The notes beneath the pieces were generated by a model. The model was not told where the DNA came from. It saw nothing but the letters and a program-made list of their open reading frames with translations, and searched no databases. The position numbers were made by a program, and so were the translations under genes. Below are positions 38,490 through 49,014 of a stretch of 64,000 nt of DNA, piece by piece; position 1 is the stretch's first letter; the number at the start of each line of letters is the position of its first letter. The DNA is from Epiperipatus broadwayi (Eukaryota; Onychophora; Udeonychophora; Euonychophora; Peripatidae). The stretch spans positions 308,001-372,000 of the forward strand of contig JAQFVV010006336.1 in NCBI GenBank assembly GCA_028023455.1. The letters run 5' to 3'.

Positions 38490-39246
38490 ATGTTGGAGGG
38501 CATACCATGGAATCCTTACCATTCATATTTTCGAATATTGCCTTGTGATAAATACAAGCAAAATTATATATGTGGTAAAGCCTTTCAGTCCAAAGACGGA
38601 CATCTTCTNNNNNNNNNNNNNNNNNNNNNNNNNNNNNNNNNNNNNNNNNNNNNNNNNNNNNNNNNNNNNNNNNNNNNNNNNNNNNNNNNNNNNNNNNNNN
38701 NNNNNNNNNNNNNNNNNNNNNNNNNNNNNNNNNNNNNNNNNNNNNNNNNNNNNNNNNNNNNNNNNNNNNNNNNNNNNNNNNNNNNNNNNNNNNNNNNNNN
38801 NNNNNNNNNNNNNNNNNNNNNNNNNNNNNNNNNNNNNNNNNNNNNNNNNNNNNNNNNNNNNNNNNNNNNNNNNNNNNNNNNNNNNNNNNNNNNNNNNNNN
38901 NNNNNNNNNNNNNNNNNNNNNNNNNNNNNNNNNNNNNNNNNNNNNNNNNNNNNNNNNNNNNNNNNNNNNNNNNNNNNNNNNNNNNNNNNNNNNNNNNNNN
39001 NNNNNNNNNNNNNNNNNNNNNNNNNNNNNNNNNNNNNNNNNNNNNNNNNNNNNNNNNNNNNNNNNNNNNNNNNNNNNNNNNNNNNNNNNNNNNNNNNNNN
39101 NNNNNNNNCAGTCCAAAGACGGACATCTTCTCTATTTTAAACGCTATCATTATAGGTCAGCACTGCGAGTTCTTTTATGTATAGTTCTCATATTAACTAT
39201 AAGACGTAGTGCAGTGATGTTTGTAAACCACTCATTTAATAATTAG
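38490..39246 (+). CDS. Short frame in the 5' LTR, split by the scaffold gap
   Basis: It starts with ATG at 38490 and, when the spurious gap and duplicated edge are discounted, ends at TAG 39244-39246, giving about 77 codons. The same frame is complete in the 3' LTR (46959-47189, 76 codons). The two differ by a few substitutions and by one 3-base length change located exactly at the gap edge (CATCTTCTCTAT against CATCTCTAT), so the frame is kept. The first part is Tyr/Cys-rich (PWNPYHSYFR) and the second part has a hydrophobic run (LRVLLCIVLIL) that could be a membrane segment. No family was recognised. Being open in both LTRs may be chance given their recent common origin. Confidence 0.25.
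38609..39108. other. Assembly gap (500 N) with overlapping edges
   Basis: The 23 bases before the gap (38586-38608) are repeated exactly after it (39109-39131). The 3' LTR is continuous at this point with no extra sequence. The gap is therefore most likely an artefact of two contigs overlapping by 23 bases, and true missing sequence is probably nil. Frames of about 200 codons that run through the N run are meaningless. Confidence 0.95.
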
Positions 39247-40063
39247 TCAAATATTTTAGAATTGTCATAGTAAGACTTTGTTAAGCTAACCCATTCCTCA
39301 TTTATACTCACCCAGATATGCTCATGAACGATAAATTACTTATCTGTTATATTAAGAGTAAACCTCTCTTTGGAGATAAATTTATAAACGTTCTTATCAT
39401 TACTTAAAGTAATGATCACAGCATTGATAACATTAATTTATTATTATTTATGGTTCATTAGCATACTAAATCAGTTGCCTATATGCAAAATAATAACCAC
39501 ATTAAATCTGTGCTATGCTTCTGATGTAATTTTAAATTATGTTCATTAAATTATTATGTTGATAATTACTTATGCGTTTGTGTCTTACTGAAACTCACTC
39601 ATTGAATTCCATTTAATATTTATAATAGTGTTAGTAATGTTTAGAAGTTATAACTGATTATTTTAAATGGACACTTATCTCTGGATTGTTCTGTTCTTGC
39701 TCATTCTGGATGGATACTATTTTATAATTCATGTTTCTTTTGCAATGCTAGCTGTGTGCAATTCATTTATAAATTATTCCTTCAGATAAGGTATTTGGTT
39801 GAGCCAAGATTTGATATTATTTATTTACATTAATTACCCTATAGATATTGTGTTTCTCCGCTGTGTCTCCGGGACCAGAATGAATAAAATTTCATCTGTT
39901 ATCATCAGAAGTGTTGTTTATAATGTTATAGTTTTAGAGAAGAGCAAATAGGGCAGAATTCATGATTGCTTTTGACCTGTGTATCTCGGGCATGGTTGGA
40001 TTTAGGGTACTTTTGCTTAGATTCTAAACCTTGTTAAATGAACATACAATTCTAACCGGTACA

Positions 40064-41879
40064 GGATTTTTTTTCTTTCTTGGGCTTGGCAACCCAAACA
40101 TTTGGGGCCTCGATTAATTAAATCTCACACCCTGTAGCCTGCTTATTTTGTTGTTGGCTCAATCATTGGGGTCTATATTAATTAAATACTAGACCTTGTA
40201 AGTGCTTATGTTTTGGTGGCTTATATTTTAATGTTTCCAAGATTATCTAAATGTAGGCTCATTAATTAGTTTCGTTGGTTAAATATCATAAGCTATATGA
40301 GTAAAACAGTATTGTTAGTCAAAATAATTATTTAAAAAGTAATAAGACAGTTAATATATATATATATATATATAAATTAATTATATGTGTATCTTATACT
40401 CTCAGTGTATATGTATTATACATTTGTTAATAGGAATTCGTGACAATAAGGAGAAAGAAATTAAAGTGTTAGAAAGGTAGTAAGAGTAGATTGGAGCAAG
40501 GGGTAGAATAGATGAAAGAAATAATTTTTTCTTTGTCAACATTAAGTAGTGTATATCTCAGATTTTGGTATTTAGAAGTATCCAATATTGATATTATGTT
40601 AAAAACTTTAATTTAAAAGTATTATTTGCTAGCAAATATTTAAAATGTTCGTTTCCTATTAGTAGTAGCCTCAGAGCAGGTGAAGACCTTAAAAATAGAA
40701 TTCTATGTCAAGCGGTCCGATGTAGTGGACATTACGCTTCAATGATATTGATTCTTAGAGTAACCTCAGAGCAGGTGAAGACCCTTTATGTAATACCAAG
40801 CAGCCAGATGCAGTTGGCAAAATGCTTAAATGGTTTACATGTTTTTATGCAAGCGAAAGTGAAAAGTGATATCGATAAATACAAATTACTGGGAAGAATA
40901 TTAATTTTGACATTTTATGATAGCCTCACACTTCTTGGAAATGATATAGATAATTGAGTTAAATTCCTATATTCAAACTTAGGTTAGTCTCGCATTGTTA
41001 GTTTGTAGTAAATGATAACTATTCATGAAATAAATTACTTTATTCTAAATTATGTCATTCCATGTTGTATAATTTGCATATTGTCATAATATTTTCTTAG
41101 CTTTATTTTGCTGGATTGTAACATAAGTCAATTTAAACACTATTTTATGTATACATAAAATTTATTTATGTGAAATTTTTTTTATAGCTGTTGCAGATTA
41201 TTGCAAAGAGATAAATATAAGGATATATCTTGCTGAGTTCAAAATAGCTTTGAAAATAAAATATATATATATTTAGTATAATAATTGTGAATTATTTGAT
41301 CAATGCAAAAGGAAAATTTGGTGTCCATCTCTGTGAGCATGAATAACCTAAATATTATGTAATAAGTTATTAATCTTGCCATGTTGGCACGGCGCCTTGT
41401 ATTTATACAATTATAAATTTTGCCAACTGGTGATTTCATGTGTTAACATAACTTACATTGAGTGAGATTCAAATGCAAGAAAATATTTAAAAGAGAGAAA
41501 ATCATACTTTGCTTTGGCTTTCTGTTATACTTTGTATTATCAATTTACTAATAAAGATTTTTAGTTAATTCCAGGTGCAAAGAGAACAGATGGAAAGTGG
41601 CAAAAGAAGTAAAGGCACAGTAATTTTTAAATATATTTTGTGTTATAGAATTAATAGTTAATAATTTTATAATATATAGCTTAAATGATATAGGCAGATT
41701 CAATTAGTGAGAAGAGTAGGCATAAATAATAAAGTGGTTAGGCATCATATAATTTAGGCAGGGCAGGAAGAAAGTAGTAGGTATGGTGGGAAATGGTAGT
41801 ATAGAGGCAATTGGGGAAAAGGGATAGGCAAATAACCCATAGCAAATAATAAGGTTATAGAATTAGCGCTCTCAACAAA
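40064..41879 (+). other. 5' leader of the LTR element
   Basis: Thirty-seven bases after the LTR end lies GGCAACCCAAACA, then TT, then TGGGGCCTCG (40103-40112). This is laid out like an LTR end, a two-base gap and a tRNA primer-binding site (compare the tRNA-Pro type TGGGGGCTCG). A diverged copy (CATTGGGGTCTATATTAATTAAAT) follows about 65 bases later, a tandem duplication of the leader. At 40665-40800 another imperfect tandem pair shares CCTCAGAGCAGGTGAAGACC; its second unit heads a 71-codon frame (40742-40957) of unknown meaning. 41700-41870 is purine-rich. No gag-like frame comes before 41880. Confidence 0.5.
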
Positions 41880-44800
41880 ATGAACAATAATAATTACCAG
41901 TTATTCATGATGATGAAAGGTTTATTAAAGAAACACAGAGAAATACAACTGGAGATGATTAAGAAAGAAGCTGAAGAATGAAAGAAAGAAGCTGAAGAAT
42001 TCTGAAAGAAACAAGCTGAAGAACAGAAGAAAGAAGATGAAGAATTCTGGAAGTTAGAAGCTGAAGAACGGAAGAAAGAAGCTGAAGAACAGAAGAAAGA
42101 AGCTGAAGAATGGAAGAAAGAAGATGAAGAATTCTGGAAGTTAGAAGCCAAAGAACAGAAGAAAGAAGCTGAAGAATTTTGGAAGATGATGCAGGGTCTA
42201 TTTAAAAAACAAGATGAAAGACATCAGAAGATGGAAGAATGAAGGGAGAAAAATCATGTAAAAAGATCACTTGCTGTCAAAGAGATGAAAATAGAATATC
42301 CACAACAGAACGTGATAAAGCATGAGGATCAGTTAGGAGATTTCCAAGTAGTCCAAGGAGAAATTAGTGATCATCTTTATGAGCCAGATAATAAGGCTAA
42401 ATATGAGTATGAAATGTCTAAAAATGAGGTTAAGGACATGTTTCAAGAAACCCAGACAAAGATACAACTGGATTTTAAAGAATCTGAAAAGAATGATTTA
42501 GTTATGAAAGGTCTGGATTTTCTTATAACACAAAAATGTAAAACTGATTTGAACTATCAGAAAAATATGATTAAAGAAACTGATAAAAATGCTACTAATG
42601 TTGAAACATTACCTAGGGATATAAATTTATGTGATGAAAATATTTCTACTCAGGATTTCTTTTTGTCTTATGAAAAGCTTGATTCTAGTTGTCTTTTGAA
42701 GGCAGAAGAAACAAACAGGATGAAATCATCTAAATTGTACATTCCAACAGAAGTCCAAAGAGATTCTTTATTGGAATATCAGTCTAAAAATGTTGAAAAG
42801 TTTATAGATCCACTCTATAATCCAGATAATCAATCAAATTGTGAAACTTTGATTGATACCTCCATCAATAAATCTGTTATAGTTAGTCAGATTTATCAAA
42901 AAAAAGAAATTTCATTTGGTTCTAACACAGTACATGATAAAAACCAAATTCAACCATTTATTTTGAATTCTTTCAGCAATGATAAGTCAGTAAAGTATTT
43001 AGATTTTGCAATGAATTTGAAGATTTATCAATTAATGAAGAGACTGAGCCTAAATTTTGTGTTAAAAATAGAGTTGCTGGAAAAATGGATAGTGATGGAA
43101 TTATTTTTCATGTTGAAAACAAGTTTGAAGATAGTTCTAGTGATATTCCATATTTAGATAATGCTTTGTTAAATAAATGTTGTAAAAATGTATTGACTGA
43201 TAAGCAGATTAATAAAAGTAATTGTAAAGTTCAAGCATTTGACAACAGGAATGAAGAGCTACCTTTTCACAAAGATGATTCTCTTTTAATACATAAAATT
43301 GAACCAAGCATCTTTTTATCTGAATGTGCTTCAAAATCTTTTGAAAGTCCTAATAAAGAATCTTCAAATAAAAATATAATGTTTGAAGAAAAACATGATT
43401 GTTTATCAAAACAAACATTTTCTGAAAAGCAATGTTTAGGTTGTAGAAAAAGAAAACTCATGCCAAATAATTATTTTACTTTTACTGCTCAGAATTTTAA
43501 GAAAAGAAGGTGTAATAAGTTAAATACCATAACAGATGATATAAAAATGATAACTTATTTAAATGGTTTTATCAAAATTGATAAGAACTTAAATATTTCA
43601 ATAACTAATGATATGGAAATGACAACTGGTATAAATATTATTTAAACTGGCAATAAATGTCTGCAGAAAACTATCATCTCTGATAATGAAAATGACAAGG
43701 ATCCTCCAAACACTGTTAACATTCAGCATTGTCAATTGATATCTGAGAAAACTAGTAATTTTTATAAATTAGGTAATTTTACAGTTAGAAATGATATGGA
43801 AGTTGCTTCTTGCTTGTCTAATAGAATTACTGGTGAAAGGCAAATATTATTGAAGTGTATTGCTCATAATCGAGAAAAGGATTTCATTTTAAATATTATT
43901 GAAGTGGATTCTCAGAACAAGATGAATTTTAGTGATTCTTTAAATAAAGGTGATATCAAAATAAATACTTGTTTGCCTAATGTAGTTGATGCTAATGAAA
44001 TGCAAATGGATTTGAACTATTTAGTGCATGATAGTGGAAATTCCATTGAATTGGATTCTCCGGATGAAGCAAATAGAAGTCTTATAGAAATAAATTCTAA
44101 TTCTCTTGGTTTGGGTGATGCAATTGAAAAGCAAATTGAAGTGAATTGTCATTCTGGAAAAATTGATAAAAATCTAATTTCAAATATTAGTGAACTCCAT
44201 TCTAAGAATATAAATTCTAATTGGGATGTAGCATCTACAATGAAAACAAAAAAATATGTTAACAATTCATTCTCTGTGGATTCAAAATTGACTTTACTAA
44301 ACACTAAAGAGATGGATGTTATAGTTACTAATAATTTTGAAAAGAAATTTATAAGTAAAGAAACAATTCCATTTTTGATTAAAAATGATAAATTTTCTTT
44401 GTTCAGTAAACAAGAGTCTGATTGTTTTTCCAAAGTCCAAGATATTGATATGAAAATAGCAGGGTGTATTGATGAAGTTTCTATAGGACAGTGTTTTCAA
44501 AAAATTGTTCATGATAAAGAAAATGTTCAGATTCCTGTTAATAAGTCTATCAAAACTGCTATAAATAGAGAAAATGCTTGTACATTTATTTATACTGTTA
44601 AAAAATATGAATATGTAAACATTCATGAAATGAATTTATTTATTGCTGAACATATTGATTCTGCAACCAATAAGAATATCATCTTTAGTGGTAGTAATAA
44701 TGTTTTCGAGATGGAGATGATTACAAACCCAATATTAGATAAACCTAAAATTTTTAGAAATATTAGTTATAGTGATACAGAGATTTGTAAATCCTTACTG

Positions 44801-44935
44801 GACAAGAGTATTTGTATCCATCAAAGATATAGCCAGCAACATGCTAGATTAAAATTAGCCCACATAGCAAAAATTCAGGTTAGAAAGAGACGTATTCCTC
44901 ATCATAAAATTTGTGTAGATCAAGTGTGGCTTTAG
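41880..44935 (+). pseudogene. Single long frame of the LTR element: coiled-coil start, unknown middle, integrase-like tail
   Basis: ATG at 41880 opens about 1,018 codons interrupted by TGA at 41979, 42003 and 42240, one frameshift near 42982-43020, and TAA at 43643; it ends at TAG 44933-44935. Residues about 28-105 are tandem Glu/Lys repeats (KKEAEEWKKEDEEFW), a strong coiled coil like the start of many gag proteins. All three TGA lie where sister repeats have TGG or a similar Trp position. The middle, about 800 residues, is hydrophilic, with recurring short acidic-Met motifs (NDMEV, NDMEMTT, NEMQMD, FEMEMIT) and one Cys cluster (CLGCRKRK), but no protease, RT or RNase H motif. The last 35 residues (HARLKLAHIAKIQ...HHKICVDQVWL) resemble the spacer ending 'VGDxVWL' in Ty3/gypsy integrases. 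I read this as a gag-integrase-tail shell with foreign or rapidly evolving content. The domain calls at both ends are tentative. Confidence 0.6.
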
Positions 44936-45225
44936 GTTCTTAAGTATAATAATGTTGCATGCCAATTAAAGTTGTATATACCACCTGACCCGGGGAAAGA
45001 ATAGTAAAAGTGTTTTGAGATTGATAAACCAGCATAATGCATCAGAACAGACCATTGATTTTCAAAAGGGCTTAAGAGAATAAGGAGATCCCAATTAAAA
45101 CATTATTGTTATTATTACGTTAACCATGTGTTTCTTTGCCACTTGGAATAACAATTTTAAAAGGTATAAGTAAAATCATTTTTTTTAAACAATTTTTTTT
45201 GTTTGTTCCTCTAATTAGGGGAATG
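44936..45225 (+). other. 3' untranslated part of the LTR element with polypurine tract
   Basis: No frame. It ends in CTAATTAGGGGAATG directly before the 3' LTR. AGGGGAATG (45217-45225) is the candidate polypurine tract for plus-strand priming: short, but in the right position. AT-rich DNA with an (A/T) run at 45180-45200 precedes it. Confidence 0.6.
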
Positions 45226-48010
45226 TGAAGTGGTAAATCTGTGGTACATATTTAACTTCACTGCCTGATGACATTACATACCTTTAAAGTAGAGTTTGAA
45301 CCTGTTTATATGTTTATTTGGTCATCCAGGGATGTTAAGCACACACATATACACATATCACTTCCACCCTGTTTACTCAAAATGGCTATGTGTAACCAGT
45401 TGAATTATTATTTTAGCTTAAGTATATTTTGTTTCTAAGCTTGTAAATTCCCTTCACTTAAATAATTGTGTATGTGCGTTTATGTATTACAGATATAAAA
45501 ATAAATACAATTAATGTAGAGCTAAAGCAATGCCAGAAAATTCTAGAAAGTATTATTACAATTTAAAAATGTCATTCTCATTTAACTATAAAAATGTCAT
45601 TCTCATTTAACTATTTCAAGTCAAACCAAAAATCATATTTTAAAGTTATTTGCAATTTTAAAAATACGTTTAAATAGTGCTTTCTGGAACGTATTGTTTA
45701 CATCTTCCAATATTGCTAAATTTCAAGTATAGGAGGAGCAGAAGTTCTAGAAACGCACAAAAGGAGTTCAAATCACTCTTCTCTGGTATTTGTTTGGAGA
45801 GTGGAAGCAAAATGAACTGTGAGTAAAAAGAATTTGCCTCCCTGACCTTAGATCGACTTTGTTCTGCCTCCCTGCCATGCCATCACTGCTTGAGAACTAT
45901 TGTTTAACTGTAAAAGAATATTGGAAGATGCTTACCATTATTTTATTAATATTGTGCCTTGCTAAACTTTGTATACATTATTATAAGTGGCCACCATAAC
46001 TTCTAAAGGTAATCTGTTTTGCTGAAGAATGAACTCTTAATTCTCCTCATTTCACTTCTTTCCTAAATCTTAATTGTAATCATAATGTAATCTTTATTTA
46101 TTTGGTAACTGACTATAAACTTAACTATCTTTAAATTTGTGATTTTCTCTCTTAAGTTTTAAATTTGTTCTTTGAAATGCTAGCACAGAATTATATATAT
46201 TTAAAATCTATCACTAGTTTTAAGTTTCATGCTCTAATTATATTTTTTTATGCGGCAAAACTTATTTAAACTATGCATCTTATTAATTAGTTTTAGTATG
46301 CTAATGTTTCAATCTAGCGAACTTATATTATTTCAATCATCATTCCGATATTTTTTGGAATATTTAAATAGTTAAACGTAAAATTTCTTATTGAACGCTG
46401 TTTGCTAGGTTAAATATTTTGAAATGTATGCTTAATGGCGGATTGTTTAAAATGTCATATTATGGGATAAAATAAACTTTTTGTTGTTGACACTATTTAT
46501 TTAGATGCATTCTATGTTTTCTAAAATGATTTTAATTACTAACCTATTTTAAATAATTATTTATTGCTTTTACGCCATTGAGCATTAGCTTATGATATAT
46601 TGTCATTTAAAAATACTTGGGCTTGTTAAATAGGAAAAATAATATTTTTCCCTCTTCTATTTTCAACATCCTAAATTTATTAAAGTTATACGTACGATGC
46701 TGAGTGGATTGTTATTTTATCATGGCGTTACGCATGATATTATTGCTTTATTTAAGCTTAAATTATTTCATTAGTCATTTAAGACTTAAGCCATATTCGC
46801 GTTGCTTACTTATGATAGCATTTTAAAGAATTTATATTTTGCTTTATCATATTTATTCATCAGAACTCCGGATTTTCTTCATGTAACTCGTCTAGGAATG
46901 AGGTTTGGTAGAATGGATCTCAGGATAAACATTAGAGTATTAAGGCTCTGCATGTGAAATGTTGGTGGGTGTACCATGGAATCCTTACCACTCATATTTT
47001 CGAATATCGCCTTGTGATAAATACAAGTGGAATTATATATGTGGTAAAGCCTTTCAATCCAAAGACAGACATCTCTATTTTAAACACTATCATTATAGGT
47101 CAGCACTGCGAGTTCTTTTATGTATAGTTCTCATATTACCTATAAGATGTAGCGCAGTGATGTTTGTAAACCACTCATTTAATAATTAGTCAAATATTTT
47201 AGAATTGTCATAGTAAGACTTAGTTAAGCTAACCCATTCCTCATTTATACTCGCCCAGATATGCTCATGAACAATAAATTACTTATCTGTTATATTAAGA
47301 GTAAACCTCTCTTTGGAGATAAATTTATAAACGTCCTTATCATTACTTAAAGTAATGATCACAGCATTGATAACATTAATTTATTATTATTTATGGTTCA
47401 TTAGCATACTAAATCAGTTGCCTATAGGCAAAGTAATAACCGCATTAAATCTGTGCTATGCTTCTGATGTAATTTTAAATTGTTTATGTTCATTAAATTA
47501 TTATGTTGATAATTACTTATGTGTTTGTGTCTTACTGAATCTCACTCATTGAATTCCATTTAATATTTATAATAGTTTTAGTAATGTTTAGAAGTTATAA
47601 CTGATTATTTTAAATGGACACTTATCTCTGGATTGTTCTGTTCTTGCTCATTCTGGATGGATACTATTTTATAATTCATGTTTCTTTTGCAATGCTAGCT
47701 GTGTGCAATTCATTTATAAATTATCCCTTCACATAAGGTATTTGATTGAGCCAAGATTTGATATTATTTATTTACATTAATTACCCTATAGATCTCATGT
47801 TTCTCCGCTGTGTGTCTGGGACCAGAATGAATAAAATTTCATCTGTTATCATCAGAAGTGTTGTTTATAATGTTATAGTTTTAGAGAAGAGCAAATAGGG
47901 CAGAATTCATGATTGCTCCTGACCTGTGTATCTCGGGCATGATTGGATTTAGGATACTTTTGCTTAGATTCTAAACCTTGTTAAATGAACATACAATTCT
48001 GACCGGTACA
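45226..48010 (+). repeat. 3' LTR, uninterrupted (2,785 bp)
   Basis: Begins TGAAGTGG and ends GGTACA, followed by ATAC (48011-48014). It has no MITE (empty TTAA at 46152-46155) and no gap. It carries a 24-base tandem duplication at about 45565-45612 not present in the 5' LTR. It serves as the clean reference for rebuilding the 5' LTR assembly. Confidence 0.8.
46959..47189 (+). CDS. 76-codon frame inside the 3' LTR, function unknown
   Basis: ATG at 46959 to TAG at 47187-47189. The product has a Tyr/Cys-rich N-terminal half (SPCDKYKWNYICGKAF) and a C-terminal half with a hydrophobic stretch (VLLCIVLILPI) of near membrane-spanning length, ending FVNHSFNN. The same frame exists in the 5' LTR. No family recognised and no clear upstream signal. 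LTR-encoded small proteins are known in some retroelements, but nothing here beyond frame retention supports one. Confidence 0.25.
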   Translation: MLVGVPWNPYHSYFRISPCDKYKWNYICGKAFQSKDRHLYFKHYHYRSALRVLLCIVLILPIRCSAVMFVNHSFNN

Positions 48011-49014
48011 ATACACAGTATAAAAGTTTGTCAGGTATGCTGTGGTTACACACATATTCCAATATTACATATAAAACTTACAATTAAAAATAATATTATT
48101 TATTTTTGTTTTCAATCTTCAATATTACATTTAAAACTTACAATCAAAGATAATGGTATTTCGTTCTTATTTAAAATCAATAAAATATCGTGCCAAAATT
48201 TTATTAGAATGTAAATGAGGACTAGGAGGTAAATAATAGGTTTACTAATTAAACTTCACAGGAATGCACTTACGGATTAAATACTTAAACATCAAAGATG
48301 AAAACAACAGGTATTCACTTTAAATATTTTAATCTTAAACTAGTAAAATTTGTAACAAAAGTAAAATGGTAATCAAAATGTCTGAATATAAAATAACAAA
48401 GCAAATGTGTTTACAACACCCTGTTACAGTCTTTAGATATTTAAAAACTATTATTTATTAATTGACAACATTATTAAAGAAGATTTATTTATTCTATAAT
48501 TTTCTGTCTTCCACTAGATGAAATAAATATGTTCTAAATTTTTATATTACAATTAATAAATGGCAAAGATGCAGTTGTTATGGTCATACTGTAACTCTTT
48601 AAATGCAAATTCTGAAACATTTAAAAAAGTTTCAGTTAATGGAAATTACTATTACAATAGATATCCAGTGCAGGGACTCTTATATTATTGAATATATAAC
48701 AGAATTCATTCAACAATAATTGAAACAAGTGTAAAAGCCAATAGTAATCAATTATTGGTAATATTTTAGTTGACTTATGAAAATTTTAATATATTAAAAA
48801 TTCTTATTAGCACATTTCTTTTGTCATCAACTATTTCTTATATCTTCAACAAGAGATTTATATATCAAATTTGACTACAAATGGTCTTAAAAAAGCAATA
48901 GCTTCAGAAAACAATATGTAGAGATCTGAATTTGTTTTTACTCATTTAACTTAAAAAATATAACATATAAAAAATAATAGATCTGGGATATCTTGTAAGT
49001 CAGATAATTAAGAA
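48011..49014. other. AT-rich, with a 62-bp tandem duplication at 48059-48180
   Basis: CAATATTACATATAAAACTTACAATTAAAAATAAT and its variant CAATATTACATTTAAAACTTACAATCAAAGATAAT are adjacent units of about 62 bases. The rest is AT-rich without a gene. Confidence 0.7.

Larger units (their letters stand above)
36037..40063 (+). repeat. 5' LTR, enlarged by a MITE and a scaffold gap
   Basis: As assembled it is 4,027 bases. Removing the 500 N, the 23-base duplicated gap edge, the 757-base MITE and one TTAA copy leaves about 2,743 bases, against 2,785 in the 3' LTR. The 42-base excess in the 3' LTR is explained by a tandem copy of AAAATGTCATTCTCATTTAACTAT (about 45565-45612) and about 20 extra bases after CACTTCCACC (CTGTTTACTCAAAATGG). 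Sequence identity is otherwise high throughout. The LTR is very long for its class and, apart from a conserved 76-codon frame, has no obvious coding content. Confidence 0.8.
36037..48010 (+). mobile_element. LTR retrotransposon with giant (2.75-kb) LTRs, non-autonomous
   Basis: Two direct repeats (36037-40063 and 45226-48010) enclose 5.16 kb. Both begin TGAAGTGGTAAATCTGTGG and end CCGGTACA, giving TG...CA termini. The four bases outside the pair are ATAC on both sides (36033-36036 and 48011-48014), as expected for a target-site duplication made by an LTR-element integrase. A purine tract AGGGGAATG (45217-45225) abuts the downstream repeat, where a polypurine tract should be. The interior carries one broken long frame (41880-44935) with a coiled-coil start and an integrase-tail-like end, but no reverse transcriptase, so it would depend on another element. 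The LTRs differ by about 3% where compared (8 changes in about 240 bases). Alternative: a segmental duplication, but that would not explain the matching flanks. Confidence 0.8.

Noticed and set aside
38419-39246. Frames of about 200-240 codons across the N run
   Set aside because: The run of N is translated as open sequence; only the 76-codon LTR frame has any basis.
41894-42151. Minus-strand Ser/Phe-rich frame
   Set aside because: Shadow of the Glu/Lys repeat on the plus strand.
44149-44626. Minus-strand frames of 94 and 109 codons
   Set aside because: Shadows of the long plus-strand frame; composition is that of a complement.
36037-48010. Plain segmental duplication as the explanation for the two 2.75-kb repeats
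   Set aside because: TG...CA ends, equal ATAC flanks and the adjoining purine tract together are better explained by an LTR element, though chance is not excluded.
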